Positions 23,188-33,065 of a DNA stretch of 64,000 bases are shown here, one piece after another. A program made the position numbers and the translations under genes. Each line of letters begins with the position of its first letter. Within the stretch, counting starts at the first letter, position 1. The stretch is from Zea mays (taxonomy: Eukaryota; Streptophyta; Magnoliopsida; Poales; Poaceae), in contig NC_050099.1 of the NCBI RefSeq assembly GCF_902167145.1, positions 15,266,434 to 15,330,433 on the forward strand, written 5' to 3'. Below the pieces are notes generated by a model. It did no database searches. It saw only the letters and a program-made list of their open reading frames with translations, and was not told the origin of the DNA.

Positions 23188-23623
23188 TTCGGCTGCGCCC
23201 TTAGGCGGCTTCTGCGGGGATAGCCTTCGCGGTAGGCTTCGGTTTTTTCGCACTTGTGCTAATCCGGCTCCACCCTTGGGCGACTTCTGCGCGGATAGTC
23301 TTTGCGATAGACTTCAGTTTTTTGCGCACTTGTTGTGCTAGTCCGGCTGCACCCTTAGGCGGCTTCTGCGCGGATATTCTTCGCGATAGACTTCGGTTTT
23401 TTGCGCACTTGTTGTGCTAGTCCGGCTGCACCCTTAGGTGACTTCTGCGCGGATAGTCTTCGCGATAGACTTCGGTTTTTTGCGCACTTGTTGTGCTAGT
23501 CCGGCTGCACCCTTAGGCGACTTCTGCGCGGACGGTCTACGCAGTAGACTTCGGTTTTTTCGCACTTGTTGTGCTAGTCCGGCTGCACCCTTAGGCGACT
23601 TCTGCGCGGATTTGTCGCACGCG
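23188..23623 (+). repeat. 79-bp tandem repeat array in Gypsy II
   Basis: About 5.6 units starting TCCGGCTGCACCCTTAGG, at 23188, 23263, 23342, 23421, 23500 and 23578. It fills the gap between the end of the antisense gene (23056) and the end of integrase (23815), where the two genes converge. Confidence 0.92.
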
Positions 23624-23814
23624 AGGGTGGCTAGCGCTTAGCCTCGCGGTGACCTCGAATTGGTCGAATGTCGAAGACCGTCGTCGCGGTCTTTTTTCGA
23701 CGCATGTTTTTGCGGGGGATTTTTCACACATATATTACATGGCTCCGCCTCGTTAAAAACCTCACCCCCCGGGAGGAAAAGAGTGCGGGCCGGTACAAGA
23801 TTGTTTTTGGCGCA

Positions 23815-26800
23815 TTACAAGGGTAGAATCAGCCCCGATGAGTCAAATAAAAAATTTGCGAAGGTTGTCGATGTTCCAGGAGTGCTCCAGGTCCTCGCCG
23901 TTTGGCGTTGTGAGCCTGTAGGCGCTGGGGAAGCTTTTGTCTTGACTATAAAGGGGCCCTCCCACTTGGGCTCCAGCTTGCCCCTGGACTCCGTCCGAGC
24001 TGTTCGGACGAGTACGAGGTCCCCTTCGTTGAACTCCCTCGGGATGACTGCGTGGTCGCGCCATGCTTTGGTCTGGGCTTGGTATTTGTTTAGGGCCTGT
24101 AGGGCGAAGACCCGCTCTCCGTCAATGAGATCTTTTGAAGTTGGCTCGTCCATGTCGGGGACGGCTGACGGAACTGTACGCGGGGACCCATGCTTTATTT
24201 CTTGCGGGGTCATGGCCTCCGACCCGTATAGAAGGCGGAAAGGAGTGAACCCAGTCGCCCTGCACTCAGTTGTGTTTAGCGCCCAGACTGCCTCCAGTAA
24301 CAAATCGGTCCATCTGCCTTTTTTTCATCGAGGAGCATCTTCTTGACAGCTGTGAAGATTTTCCCATTGGCGCGCTCCACGACCCCATTGGACTGCGGGT
24401 GATAGACTGAAGCGAAGGCAAGCTTGGTGCCGATGGAGAAACAAAAATCCTTGAAATCTTGGCTATCAAACTGCTTGTCGTTGTCAACTGTTAGCTCGGA
24501 CGGTACTCCGAAGCGGCAAACAATGTTTTGCCAGAAGAATTTTTGGGCAGTCTTTGATGTTATTGTAGAAACAGCCCTCGCTTCAATCCATTTGGTGAAG
24601 TATTCGACGGCTACGAAGGCGAACTTGAGGTTCCCCTGAGCGGTGGGCAGGGGCCCGACAATGTCCAGGCCCCAGCGCTGGAGAGGCCATGTATGGGCAA
24701 TCAGCTTTGTATACTGCGAGGGGCTGCCTGACCGAGGAGAAAACTTCTGGCAGGCTTCACAGGACCTTGTGACCCGATTTGCGGCGTAGATCATTGCGGG
24801 CCAGTAAAACCCTTGGCGGATCACCTTGGCAGCCAGGGCCCTTGGCCCTGCGTGCGAGCCGCACGTGCCACTATGGACTTCACGTAGGATCTGCATGCCT
24901 TCGGTTTCGGTGACGCACTTAAGCATTGGCTGACTGACCCCTTTCTTGTAGAGTTGGCCCTCAATCAGTGCGAAGTCCCGGCTTCGATGTCTGAGGCGCT
25001 TGGCCTCACTGACGTCGGCTGGATGATAGTACCCCTGTAGGAACAGGGTTATTGGTGCCCGCCAGTCTTCGGTCATGATTAGGTTGACTATGCGGTGGCC
25101 CTCGCTATCATTAGTTATTTGGAGCCCTTCGGGGCTTCGGACGGCTGGCGTGCCGATGGTGTGAAAGAACACGTCGGAGGGCAAGGGCTCGCCCCTGGCG
25201 GCAGCCTTGGCCAATGCATCGACCTCCTCGTTCTTGGCCCTATCCACATGCTGCAAGGTGAATCCCTTGAACTGTCTCTCGGGACTTCGGATGGCTGCGA
25301 GGTATTGCATGAGCGCGGGGTCTTTTGCTGCATAGTCTTTCTCGACCTGGCCGGCAACTATCTTGGAGTCTGTTTTGATGATACATGTGGTGACTCCGAG
25401 GGCCCTTAGCTTGCGGAGGCCGAGGATAACCGCTTCATACTCTGCTATATTGTTTGTGCATCTGTCGGATTCCAGGGCGAAGCTGAGGCGTGCTGCATAT
25501 CTGTGTTTGACTCCGGCTGGTGAGGTGACGACTGCAGCGACGCCTGCCCCCGCATGGCACCATGCGCCGTCGCAGTGGATAGTCCAAACCTTCTCTGTGG
25601 ACGGGTCTGGCTGCGTTATTGGCCCAGTCCAGTCGACGACGAAGTCTGCCAGGACCTGTGACTTGATGGCTGTCTTGGGCTCGAAGCTGATGTGGTAGCC
25701 GGATAGTTCGGCTGCCCACTTGGCAATCCTCACTGATGCCTCCGGGTTTCTGAATAGTTCGCCGAGTCCCCTGTCTGAGGTGACTCGGACCTTGAATGCT
25801 TCAAAGTAATGGCGCAGCTTGCGCGAAGACATAACGACTGCGTAGGCGATCTTCTCCAGCTCTGTCATGTTGCACTTGGACGGTGTCAGTACTTCGGAGA
25901 CATAGTAAACAGGGCACTGTCTGACCGCACCCTCAACCGTCTGCTCTTGCACTAGTGCCGCGCTGACCGCGTGCGGCGAAGCCGCGACATAGAGCAATAG
26001 GGGGAGCGAGGAGTCGGGGCTCGTGAGGATTGCCAGCTCCGACAGGTACTGTTTCAGTGAGGCGAAGGCCGCTGCCTGCTCCGGTCCCCAGGCGAAGTCT
26101 TTTGCACCGTGGAGTGTTTTGAGGAAGGGGAGACTTCGCTCGGCGGACCTAGAGATGAACCTGTTGAGAGCGGCCAATCTGCCTGTCAGGCGCTGGACGT
26201 CCCTGGCGGACTGCGGAGGCGTCATGTTTATGATGGCCTGGATCTTAGTTGGGTTGGCCTCAATGCCGCGATGTGATACCAGGTAGCCTAATATCTTGCC
26301 CTGGCGAACACCGAAGACGCACTTTTCCGGATTTAGGCGGAGTCGTGCGTCTCGCATGCTCGCGAATGTCTCGGCGAGGTCGGCGAGATGGTCCTCCTTA
26401 TTCTTGCTGGCGACGACGATGTCGTCCACATATGTAAATATATTTCTGCCAACCTGCCCTTCGAGTACTGTTTTGGTGAGTCTGGAGAAGGTGGACCCGG
26501 CATTCTTGAGTCCCTCCGGCATTCTGATGAAGCAATAAGTGCCGAAGGGTGTTATGAAGCTGGTGCTGGCCTTGTCTTCCTCCTTCATGTATATCTGGTG
26601 ATAGCCGGAGAAGCAGTCGAGGAGTGACATGACCTCGCATCCGGCCGCGCTATCGACTATTTTGTCGATCCGTGGCAGCGGGAAATTGTCCTTTGGGCAG
26701 GCCTTATTGAGACTGGTGAAGTCTATGCACATTCGCCATTTCCCACTTTTTTTCTGCACCATTACAACATTGGAGAGCCACGTGGGGTAAGCCACTGGCT

Positions 26801-27780
26801 CGATGAATTTAGCCTCTAGGAGGCGGTGCACCTCCGCCTTGGCGGCCTCTGTCTTTTCGTCGGACATTTTGCGAAGCCTTTGCTTTTTTGGTCGCACCGA
26901 AGGGTCAATTCCCAAACTGTGCTCAATTATGGATCGGCTGACTCCGACCAGGTCGAGGGCGGACCAGGCGAAGACATCTTTATTCTTGGCCAGGCAGCAG
27001 AGAAGCTTCTCTTCTTCATGTGATGTAAGGTCTTCGCTGATAGTGACTGTCTGCTTGGGCGTGGCCTGATCGAGGGGGACAATCTTGGTCCCGTCTTGGC
27101 TCTGCAGCTGTGCCTTGTCGTGTTGTTTATCGGTTGGGCTGGCGGGCACGGGGACTTCGCGCTGGGTCGTGAGACAGTGCACGTTCCTCTGACCAGGCAC
27201 GAAGTCCCGCTCTATGTTGCGCGCCGTCTGCTGGTTGTCGTAGACCTAATAGTGCCTAGCGGACCTGGTATCTTCATACATAGGTACAGCCCGTGGATGG
27301 CAGCTTCGAACTTATTGATGGAGCCCCGGCCCATGATGGCGTTGTATGGATATACCATGTCCACGATATCAAAGGTTACTTGCTCACTTCGGGCATTGGG
27401 TGCTACACCGAAGGAGAGGGGCAGCTCTATCTTGCCAACGGGAAAGGTGCCCTTGCCGCCGAAGCCATACAACGGGTTGTCCGAAGGCTTGAGCAGGCTG
27501 TGGCTTATACCCATGCGGTCGAAGGCGTGGAGGAAGATGATGTCCGCCTGACTGCCGTTGTCGACTAGGACATTGTGTAAGTCCCAGCCTGCCACGCTGC
27601 AATTGATGACCATGGCGTCGATGTGGGGGGCGCTGCGCAGGTCGACGTCTCATGCGTTGAAGGTTAGCGGTATGTGGGACCACTTTGTCTGCACGACTGG
27701 GCCAGTGACGGCGACATGGTTGATGCTGCGGTAGTGGTCCCGCTTCTGTCGCTTGGTGTCGAAGTCCGTGCTTGACCCCC
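23815..27780 (-). pseudogene. pol: Gypsy II pol (protease, reverse transcriptase, RNase H, integrase), frameshifted
   Basis: The protease motif VLVDNGSQADI lies in the frame 27613-27212. The largest frame (27200-24276) holds reverse transcriptase (DCFSGYHQI, catalytic YVDD near 26410), RNase H (HCDGAW, NNIAEYEAV, KTDSKIV), the integrase zinc site (H..H in HSGTCGSHAG, C..C in CEACQ) and the DDE core (GLDIVGP, VDNDKQF, HPQSNGVVERANG). The integrase C-terminus is in another frame (24303-23815). Lesions are an in-frame TGA at 27650-27652, one base lost near 27247, and a one-base change in an A run (plus-strand T run) near 24316. Catalytic residues are otherwise conserved. Order PR-RT-RH-INT is the Gypsy order. 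Confidence 0.92.
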
Positions 27781-27785
27781 TGTAA

Positions 27786-29501
27786 TCATGTGAATGACTC
27801 CGCGATATGGTTGATCGGCGAAGTCTTCCTGCTTTGGGGCGTGAGGGATGTTTTGATGTTGCTGGTGTGGAGGTGGGGGTGGAGGAGGTACGATTTGTAC
27901 TTCCTGATGGTGTTGGTAAGCGTGGTACGGTGGATGCGGAGCGGGGCGCGGATATATGGTGGAGGGGGTTGCTGGTAGTTGTGCGCGACAATTCTAGGGT
28001 TGTCGGCTGGCTGCGCCTGTGCCATTCTGTCTCTGGTGGCCTTCGTTTCGGGGCAGTCTTTGGTTTGGTGGGCGCAGTCTTCGCCGTGAAAAAGGCAGTA
28101 GAATCGGCGCGGCGGCTACGCGCGCCCTCGGCCCCTGCCACGAGTTCCATTTCCGCGGCCCTGGGGGGGATATTCCTGGCGGCGAGGGGGGTCAGCAGCG
28201 GGATGCTGGTTGGCGATGTTGTGTACTTGCTGCTGACTGCGGCCGTCTCGACCGGAGTCTGGCTGCGGAGTCCTCGTCCATGTGCGGCTGGACTGCGGGG
28301 CATCTTTGGGCTTCCGCTGTGACTCAACCTTGCGCTGGTGGAGCTCTTCGGATTTGGCATATTTTTCAAAGAGCTGATATAGCTCCTGGAGGTTCTTGGG
28401 TGGATCTCTGATACAATGACTGTAGAGGACGCCGGCACGAAGGCCACTGATGGCGTAGTGGATAGCGATCTGATCATCGACGGAGGGCAGCTGTGACTTG
28501 AGTGTTAAGAATTTGCGGTAATACTCCCGCAGGGTCTCCTTTTCCAGCTGCTTGCAAAGCGAGAGCTCGGCCAAGGCGTCGGTGTCTGGGCAGTACCCTT
28601 GGAAGTTGAGCAGGAACTTGTCCCTGAGACTTCTCCATGAATCAATGGACAGCGGAGGCAATCTGGTGAACCAGGTGAGTGCTGGGCCCTCTAGGGCGAT
28701 GATGAAAGACTTTGCCATTGTGGCGTCGTCCCCTCCGGCGGATGCAACGGCGACCTGATAGCTCATTATGTATTGCGCCGGGTCGATGCTACCGTTGTAC
28801 TTGGGATAGGCTCCTGCTCGGAAGTTAGCTGGCCAAGGCGTCACTTGCAGGTGTGGCGCGAGGGGACTTCGCTCGTCGAGGTAGTTGACCCCTTGGAATG
28901 GCGCGCCGTGCTGGAAGGTGTAGTCACGCTGGGGGAAACGCGGGTTCTCCGGCTGTGCTCGGTGTTGCAGGGGTGGTCCATGCTGCAGGCCGAGGTAGTC
29001 TTCGCGCGTGTCTTCCGGTTGTGCTCGCGGCTGGAGGGGTGGCTCTTGCTGCAGGCCAAGGTGGCCTTCGCGCTGCATTAGCGCGATCTCGCGCTCGAGG
29101 TCTTGGGCCTTCTGCTCCTCGTTGCGTATCATTTGCCGCACTTTGGCTAGTGCGGACACACGTTGGCGCTTGGCCTCCAGTATCTCTTTCTGCCTCTGGA
29201 GATTGCGGTTCTTGAGGCGTAGGGCGCGCAGCTGTAGCTGTTCTTCCGTTGAGACACCGAGGACCTCACCGTCCTCAGTGAGGTCCGCGCCTTCCAGTGG
29301 GGCGAAGCCTGGGGGCAGCTGCGATTGTCCTTCGGGCCCGCAGGTGCGGAAGGTGTCGTCTTCGCAGGTGCGGGGAACATTGTCTTCGGTGGGCTCTTGG
29401 TGGGTGGATTGGGTGAGGGCGAGGGCCTTGCCCTTTCTTGCGGCGAGCAGTGCTGCCTTCGCAGCCTCGTCAGCCTTCGGGTTAGCTCTCTTGGGTGCCA
29501 T
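27786..29501 (-). pseudogene. gag: Gypsy II gag with an in-frame stop
   Basis: Translation from MAPKRANPKADEAAK at 29501, just inside the primer site. The middle has a predicted coiled coil (LRLKNRNLQRQKEILEAKR) and a retrotransposon Gag capsid block (ALTWFTRLPPLSIDSWRSL, LREYYRKFLTLKSQLP). A TAG at 28116-28118 stops the frame just before a Cys/His zinc-binding motif (CLFHGEDCAHQTKDC) that continues in the same frame to 27786. The stop removes the nucleic-acid-binding end. Gag forms the virus-like particle in LTR retrotransposons. Confidence 0.85.
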
Positions 29502-29526
29502 CGCGGGTGGTTTTGTCGTAGCACGA

Positions 29527-29539
29527 ACGGTGGGCGCCA
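29527..29539 (-). other. Primer binding site of Gypsy II
   Basis: TGGCGCCCACCGT on the minus strand, two bases inside the 5' LTR. The TGGCGC start is common in plant Gypsy elements; I do not assign the tRNA. Confidence 0.65.
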
Positions 29540-29541
29540 AA

Positions 29542-30014
29542 TGTTGGAACTTGCTCTCAAGCGCAAGGAGGCCAACAAGGGTGAACAGTGGTGACAACAG
29601 GGTTACGTGCTAGGAGGCAATAGCTCTGTTAATCTGGCCTCTCACGGGCACTGTGCGGGGGTATTTATAGGTACCTGAGCGCCCAGCGCCTTGTGTTAAG
29701 GACGCATGTGCCCTCAGCTACCCAGGTTATCCCCAGAATATTCCCATAAAGCAGGGTTACAGACCGTAATTACAGGAATGCCTTTACAAATGAGGCCCGT
29801 AGCACACAGCGACCGCGCAGGGCCCGTTACAATGGGCCGGATCGTACGTGGGCCTCCGAACTGGACGAGGCCGCACGGTGGGAGGACCTTGTCGCAGGCC
29901 TTCATCTGGCGTCGTACCGAGCGAAGGGTGTCCCTGCCCGTTTTGTCTTCGTCGGACCGGCGGCACCGGCGAGGACTTCGAGCGGAGGGTGGCGGCTATG
30001 CCTTCGCCCCAACA
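29542..30014 (-). repeat. 5' LTR of Gypsy II
   Basis: 473 bp, same termini as 18486-18958, followed by the duplicated ATCCA. Confidence 0.95.
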
Positions 30015-30715
30015 ATCCATGCTAGTTTGCACAAGTTACGACCGATTTCAGGAGCGGACCGGAAACTTCGAGCACCATGCTCACTCAACATGGCCGTGAA
30101 CTTGCCATACGGCTGTTTAAAAATTTTATAAAACACAAACAAACTTAGAAAATCATGAAACTTGTCCACGTGTCATGATATCATATGTAGAGTCTGTGTA
30201 AAAAATTTAGAATGTTTGGAGAAAGTTGTGAGACATTATGTATAGAAACCTAAGAGAACTACACATGAAATCGTAGAGTTTCAATGTGGATCTCTTAGGT
30301 TTGTACATATAGTGCGTTACAGCTTTCTCGAAACTTTTTCAAATTTTTATCACAGCCTCTACATATGATATCATGACACGTGGACAGGTTTTATGATTTT
30401 CTGACTTTGTTTGTGTTTTATACAATTTTTAAACACCTGGATGGCAAGTTCACGGTCATGTTGAGTGAGCATGGTGCTCGAAGTTTCTGGCCCGCTCCTG
30501 AAATCGGTCGTAACTTGTGCTAAGTAGCATGGATATCATTTTTGCATGCACGGTTTTCGAAGTTTCGAGTGACATGCAGTTCAAATCTGAATTTTCCGAA
30601 GAAATTCAAATAAACAAACTAAATCTACTAGCTATAGAAAACACTGTTATAATTGTCCCAAAATGGTACATGTAGGTCTACATAGTGTAGTAACATACCA
30701 CAAAAAGTTTGGTGA
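30015..30715. repeat. Right part and centre of the CACTA 5' palindrome
   Basis: The turn lies near 30270-30280 (ACATGAAATCGTAGAGTTTC region). The right arm 30276-30715 is the reverse complement of 30275-30015 followed by 18485-18297. Words such as TGATATCATATGTAGAG and ACGACCGATTTCAGGAGCG occur in both orientations. Confidence 0.85.
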
Positions 30716-30739
30716 CCAAAATAAAAAAATAAAAATATG

Positions 30740-31073
30740 CTTTGTCGAGTGTCTACAAAAGACACTCGGCAAAGAGAGTCTTTGCCGAGTGCCAGATATT
30801 TGACACTCGACAAAGACTGACGGTCGTCAGCTGTAGACGGCCGCTAACGGCCCTTTGCCGAGAGCCATCTTTGCCGAGTGTTTGACTCTCGGCAAAGCAG
30901 TCTTTGCTGAGTGCTTGGCTGTGCCGAGTGTCCTGCACTCGGTAAATAAGCTTTTTACCGAGCGCAGGACTTTGCCGAGTGCGGTGCTCGGCAAAGTCTT
31001 CTTTGTCGAGTGCCTGATAAAAAGCACTCGGCAAAGCCGCCGGCACTCGGCAAAGGCACGGATTCCGGTAGTG
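30740..31073 (-). repeat. CACTA 5' terminal inverted repeat and outer subterminal cluster
   Basis: Repeated CACTCGGCAAAG / CTTTGCCGAGTG copies lead to the well-preserved terminus that reads CACTACCGGAATCCG on the minus strand. AAG follows at 31074-31076. Confidence 0.9.
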
Positions 31074-31076
31074 AAG

Positions 31077-31653
31077 TGGTTGTTTTATTTTATGTTATGG
31101 TCATGAAGATCCTTTTAAAATTGTGGATCTACATGTAATTGACCTCCAAGATTGACATTTCTTAAGAAAAATTATAGACATAAATTAATTTGCTTCCTAG
31201 TTGGAAGATCGTTTTTGCTCATATACAGTTACAAGTTTTGTCAATCCTAGTACATGATGTGGACCAGCGCGCACATCCCTCTGCCGGCAGCAGGCTCACT
31301 ATGAAGTACCAAGACATCACGGTGCATGCGTTACTTCATATCTGCCATACACAATGAATTGTGAGCAACATGGATTCTTGAATGCATTCCCCTTTTGTAT
31401 AGCATCCCATGCTCCAAGACTTCTAATCTGGGGCATCTGATCAGGATGCAACCAACCACCTTTCGTGAATGCTAGCTACCTCAGTAGTCATTACTAGCCT
31501 TGCTGTTTCTGTGTATGGATGTTATGGCAGAGCTAGCTAGAACGGTTTGCCTCAAGGACCGAGATGTTGACCATAACAAATATTTATCCTACCAATTTCT
31601 TTGCCATGTAACTTTTCTGGAAAATAAATCCATATCAAGTTCTGAAATGTCGG
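31077..31653. other. Unassigned host intergenic sequence
   Basis: AT-rich; no convincing reading frame or repeat ends. It lies between the CACTA element and the MYB gene. Confidence 0.4.
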
Positions 31654-31869
31654 TCAAAACCATCAAAAACCGAGTTTGCTCACATCAGATATCGACATGG
31701 CATGCCACGTTAGAGTTAATTAGGTCCCTGAACTTGGCATCCTGTGTCACTTGGTCTCCGAACTTGATATGTCGTCTCATTTGGGTCACTAAACTTTAAT
31801 TAGTGTGCTCCAACGTGGCATGCCACGTTGGCATCCGATTTGAGCAAACCCATTTTTGGATGATTTTGC
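31654..31869. repeat. Imperfect inverted repeat, MITE-like
   Basis: Arms of about 75 bp: GTTTGCTC...CATGGCATGCCACGTTAG on the left matches the reverse complement of CAACGTGGCATGCCACGTTG...GAGCAAACC on the right. No clear target duplication was identified, so the superfamily is open. From 31870 to 32407 nothing else was recognised. Confidence 0.5.
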
Positions 31870-32407
31870 AAGAGCTGAATAAGATAGAGGACTCGTTTTG
31901 TTGTTTTTTTAGTTCGGAGACTCAATTGACATAGCGTACAAAGTTCAAGGACCACTACTGCACTTTACTCATTTAACGCCCTTAATAGCTATAATTCTAT
32001 CATATCAAATTGTATAATTGTAGGGCATTAAATTGTAGACGTTAGTATTATTTGATGATATTACTTCCTTACTACGGGTTGTATCCAGTGATTTGGCAAC
32101 ATAGGTTGTGTCCTACTACCAAATATACTTATGAGTATAAAAATACTCATGACATATATGGTGTGTTGTACGTATCAAAATAATTGCTTTGTATTTTCTA
32201 TCTTTTGCCTATCGGAGGAAACACAAATATCTCTATTGTACCGTACTATTAATCGTGTGTTGCAGGTAATCATATATATAGCTAGCCCATTTAGTTTTCT
32301 TATGAATCATGCATGGTCTTCCCCTAATTAATGTATATAACACCGTACCGTATGTAGTCTTAGCCCATTCAGTTTTCTGATAACTGAAAAGCATATCTAC
32401 AATTTAA

Positions 32408-32584
32408 GGGGTGTTTGGTTTCTAGAGACTAATGTTTAGTCCCTTCATTTTATTCATTTTTAGTCTATAAATTGCTAAATATAGAAACTAAAATAAAGTT
32501 TTACTTTCTATATTTAGCAGTTTTGAAACTAAAATAGAATAAAATGTAGAGACTAAACATTAGTCCCTATAACCAAACACCCCC
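32408..32584. mobile_element. Tourist-like (PIF/Harbinger) MITE in the MYB upstream region
   Basis: A 177-bp foldback: GGGGTGTTTGGTTTCTAGAG at the left is the near-complement of the right end, which finishes CCAAACACCCCC. The interior is also largely palindromic (GACTAATGTTTAGTC / GACTAAACATTAGTC). TTAA flanks both sides (32404-32407 and 32585-32588), consistent with a TTA/TAA-type duplication. It ends 481 bp before the MYB start codon. Confidence 0.85.
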
Positions 32585-32588
32585 TTAA

Positions 32589-33065
32589 TGAAACAATGAC
32601 GGCATGCATCTTTCTTTGAAGAGAATATTGTTAGGGAAGTTAGACAGGAAGTACATTATCGGGGACAGGTTTGTGTTTGATGAGAGCTGTGAGAAGAGTG
32701 GTCTTTGGCAAATAGCCAAACAGCAGGCAAGTTGGTGAGAGAGCGATGACATGTTCACAGGCCTCTTGTCGTGTAAAACTAAACTAATGGGATCTTTCAC
32801 CCAAGCCCTAGAGGCTATATCGACCAATGTGTGTACATATATATGTGTGTGCACACAGCCAGCTGCTGGTGCTGTGGCCAGCCGGGCTTCTCCCTCACAC
32901 ATACTCTCATCTCTATCCCGTATCTCCAAAGACACCCCAGCTTTTTTTGACTAGTCTGTAGATAATAGCCACATAGCTTGCCCAATCATACACAACTGCT
33001 CATCGAAGTTACTATCCGAGTTCGTCTCAAAGGCATCGCCTTTCTTCCTGGCAGCAGAGAGAGAG
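32589..33065 (+). promoter_or_regulatory. Proximal upstream region and 5' leader of the MYB gene
   Basis: A weak TATA-like run (ACATATATATG, about 32835-32845) lies roughly 225 bp before the ATG, and a GA run (GAGAGAGAGATGG) directly precedes the ATG at 33066. The transcription start cannot be fixed from sequence. Confidence 0.35.

Larger units (their letters stand above)
18486..30014 (-). mobile_element. Gypsy II: full-length Tat-lineage Ty3/Gypsy retrotransposon
   Basis: Two 473-bp LTRs (18486-18958 and 29542-30014) flank 10.6 kb of interior, with the 5-bp duplication ATCCA on both sides (18481-18485 and 30015-30019). gag and pol read on the minus strand, so the 5' LTR is at the right. A primer site TGGCGCCCACCGT lies next to it. 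The region between integrase and the 3' LTR holds a multi-exon gene on the plus strand, the hallmark of several Tat-lineage families. The LTRs differ by two bases that I could find, both C-to-T or G-to-A at CpG sites, so the insertion is young even though the coding region is broken many times. Confidence 0.95.
1830..31073 (-). mobile_element. CACTA (En/Spm-type) DNA transposon with two nested retrotransposons
   Basis: The right end, read on the minus strand, starts CACTACCGGAATCCG. The left end starts CACAACCGGACACAG, and 26 of the first 32 positions agree. Both ends run directly into TTTGCCGAGTG-type subterminal repeats. The trinucleotide AAG flanks both ends (1827-1829 and 31074-31076), matching the 3-bp duplication CACTA elements make. 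Removing Copia 1 and Gypsy II with their duplications leaves about 8.7 kb, close to the size of autonomous CACTA elements. Both transposase genes read on the minus strand, so the 5' end is at 31073. The left terminus and both genes have decayed, so the element is not autonomous now. Confidence 0.88.

Noticed and set aside
27650..28477. 275-codon minus-strand frame overlapping Gypsy II gag
   Set aside because: Most of it is a shadow of gag in another frame. Only its last part, near 27650-27780, joins the protease frame, and that is included in pol.
18048..31073. A separate small CACTA element formed by the mirrored subterminal repeats and palindrome
   Set aside because: Only the right side has a CACTA terminus; no CACTACCGG end is present near 18040, so it is better read as the 5' end of the large element.
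32585..32935. 116-codon minus-strand frame upstream of the MYB gene
   Set aside because: No familiar motif, and it overlaps the MYB promoter and leader on the opposite strand.
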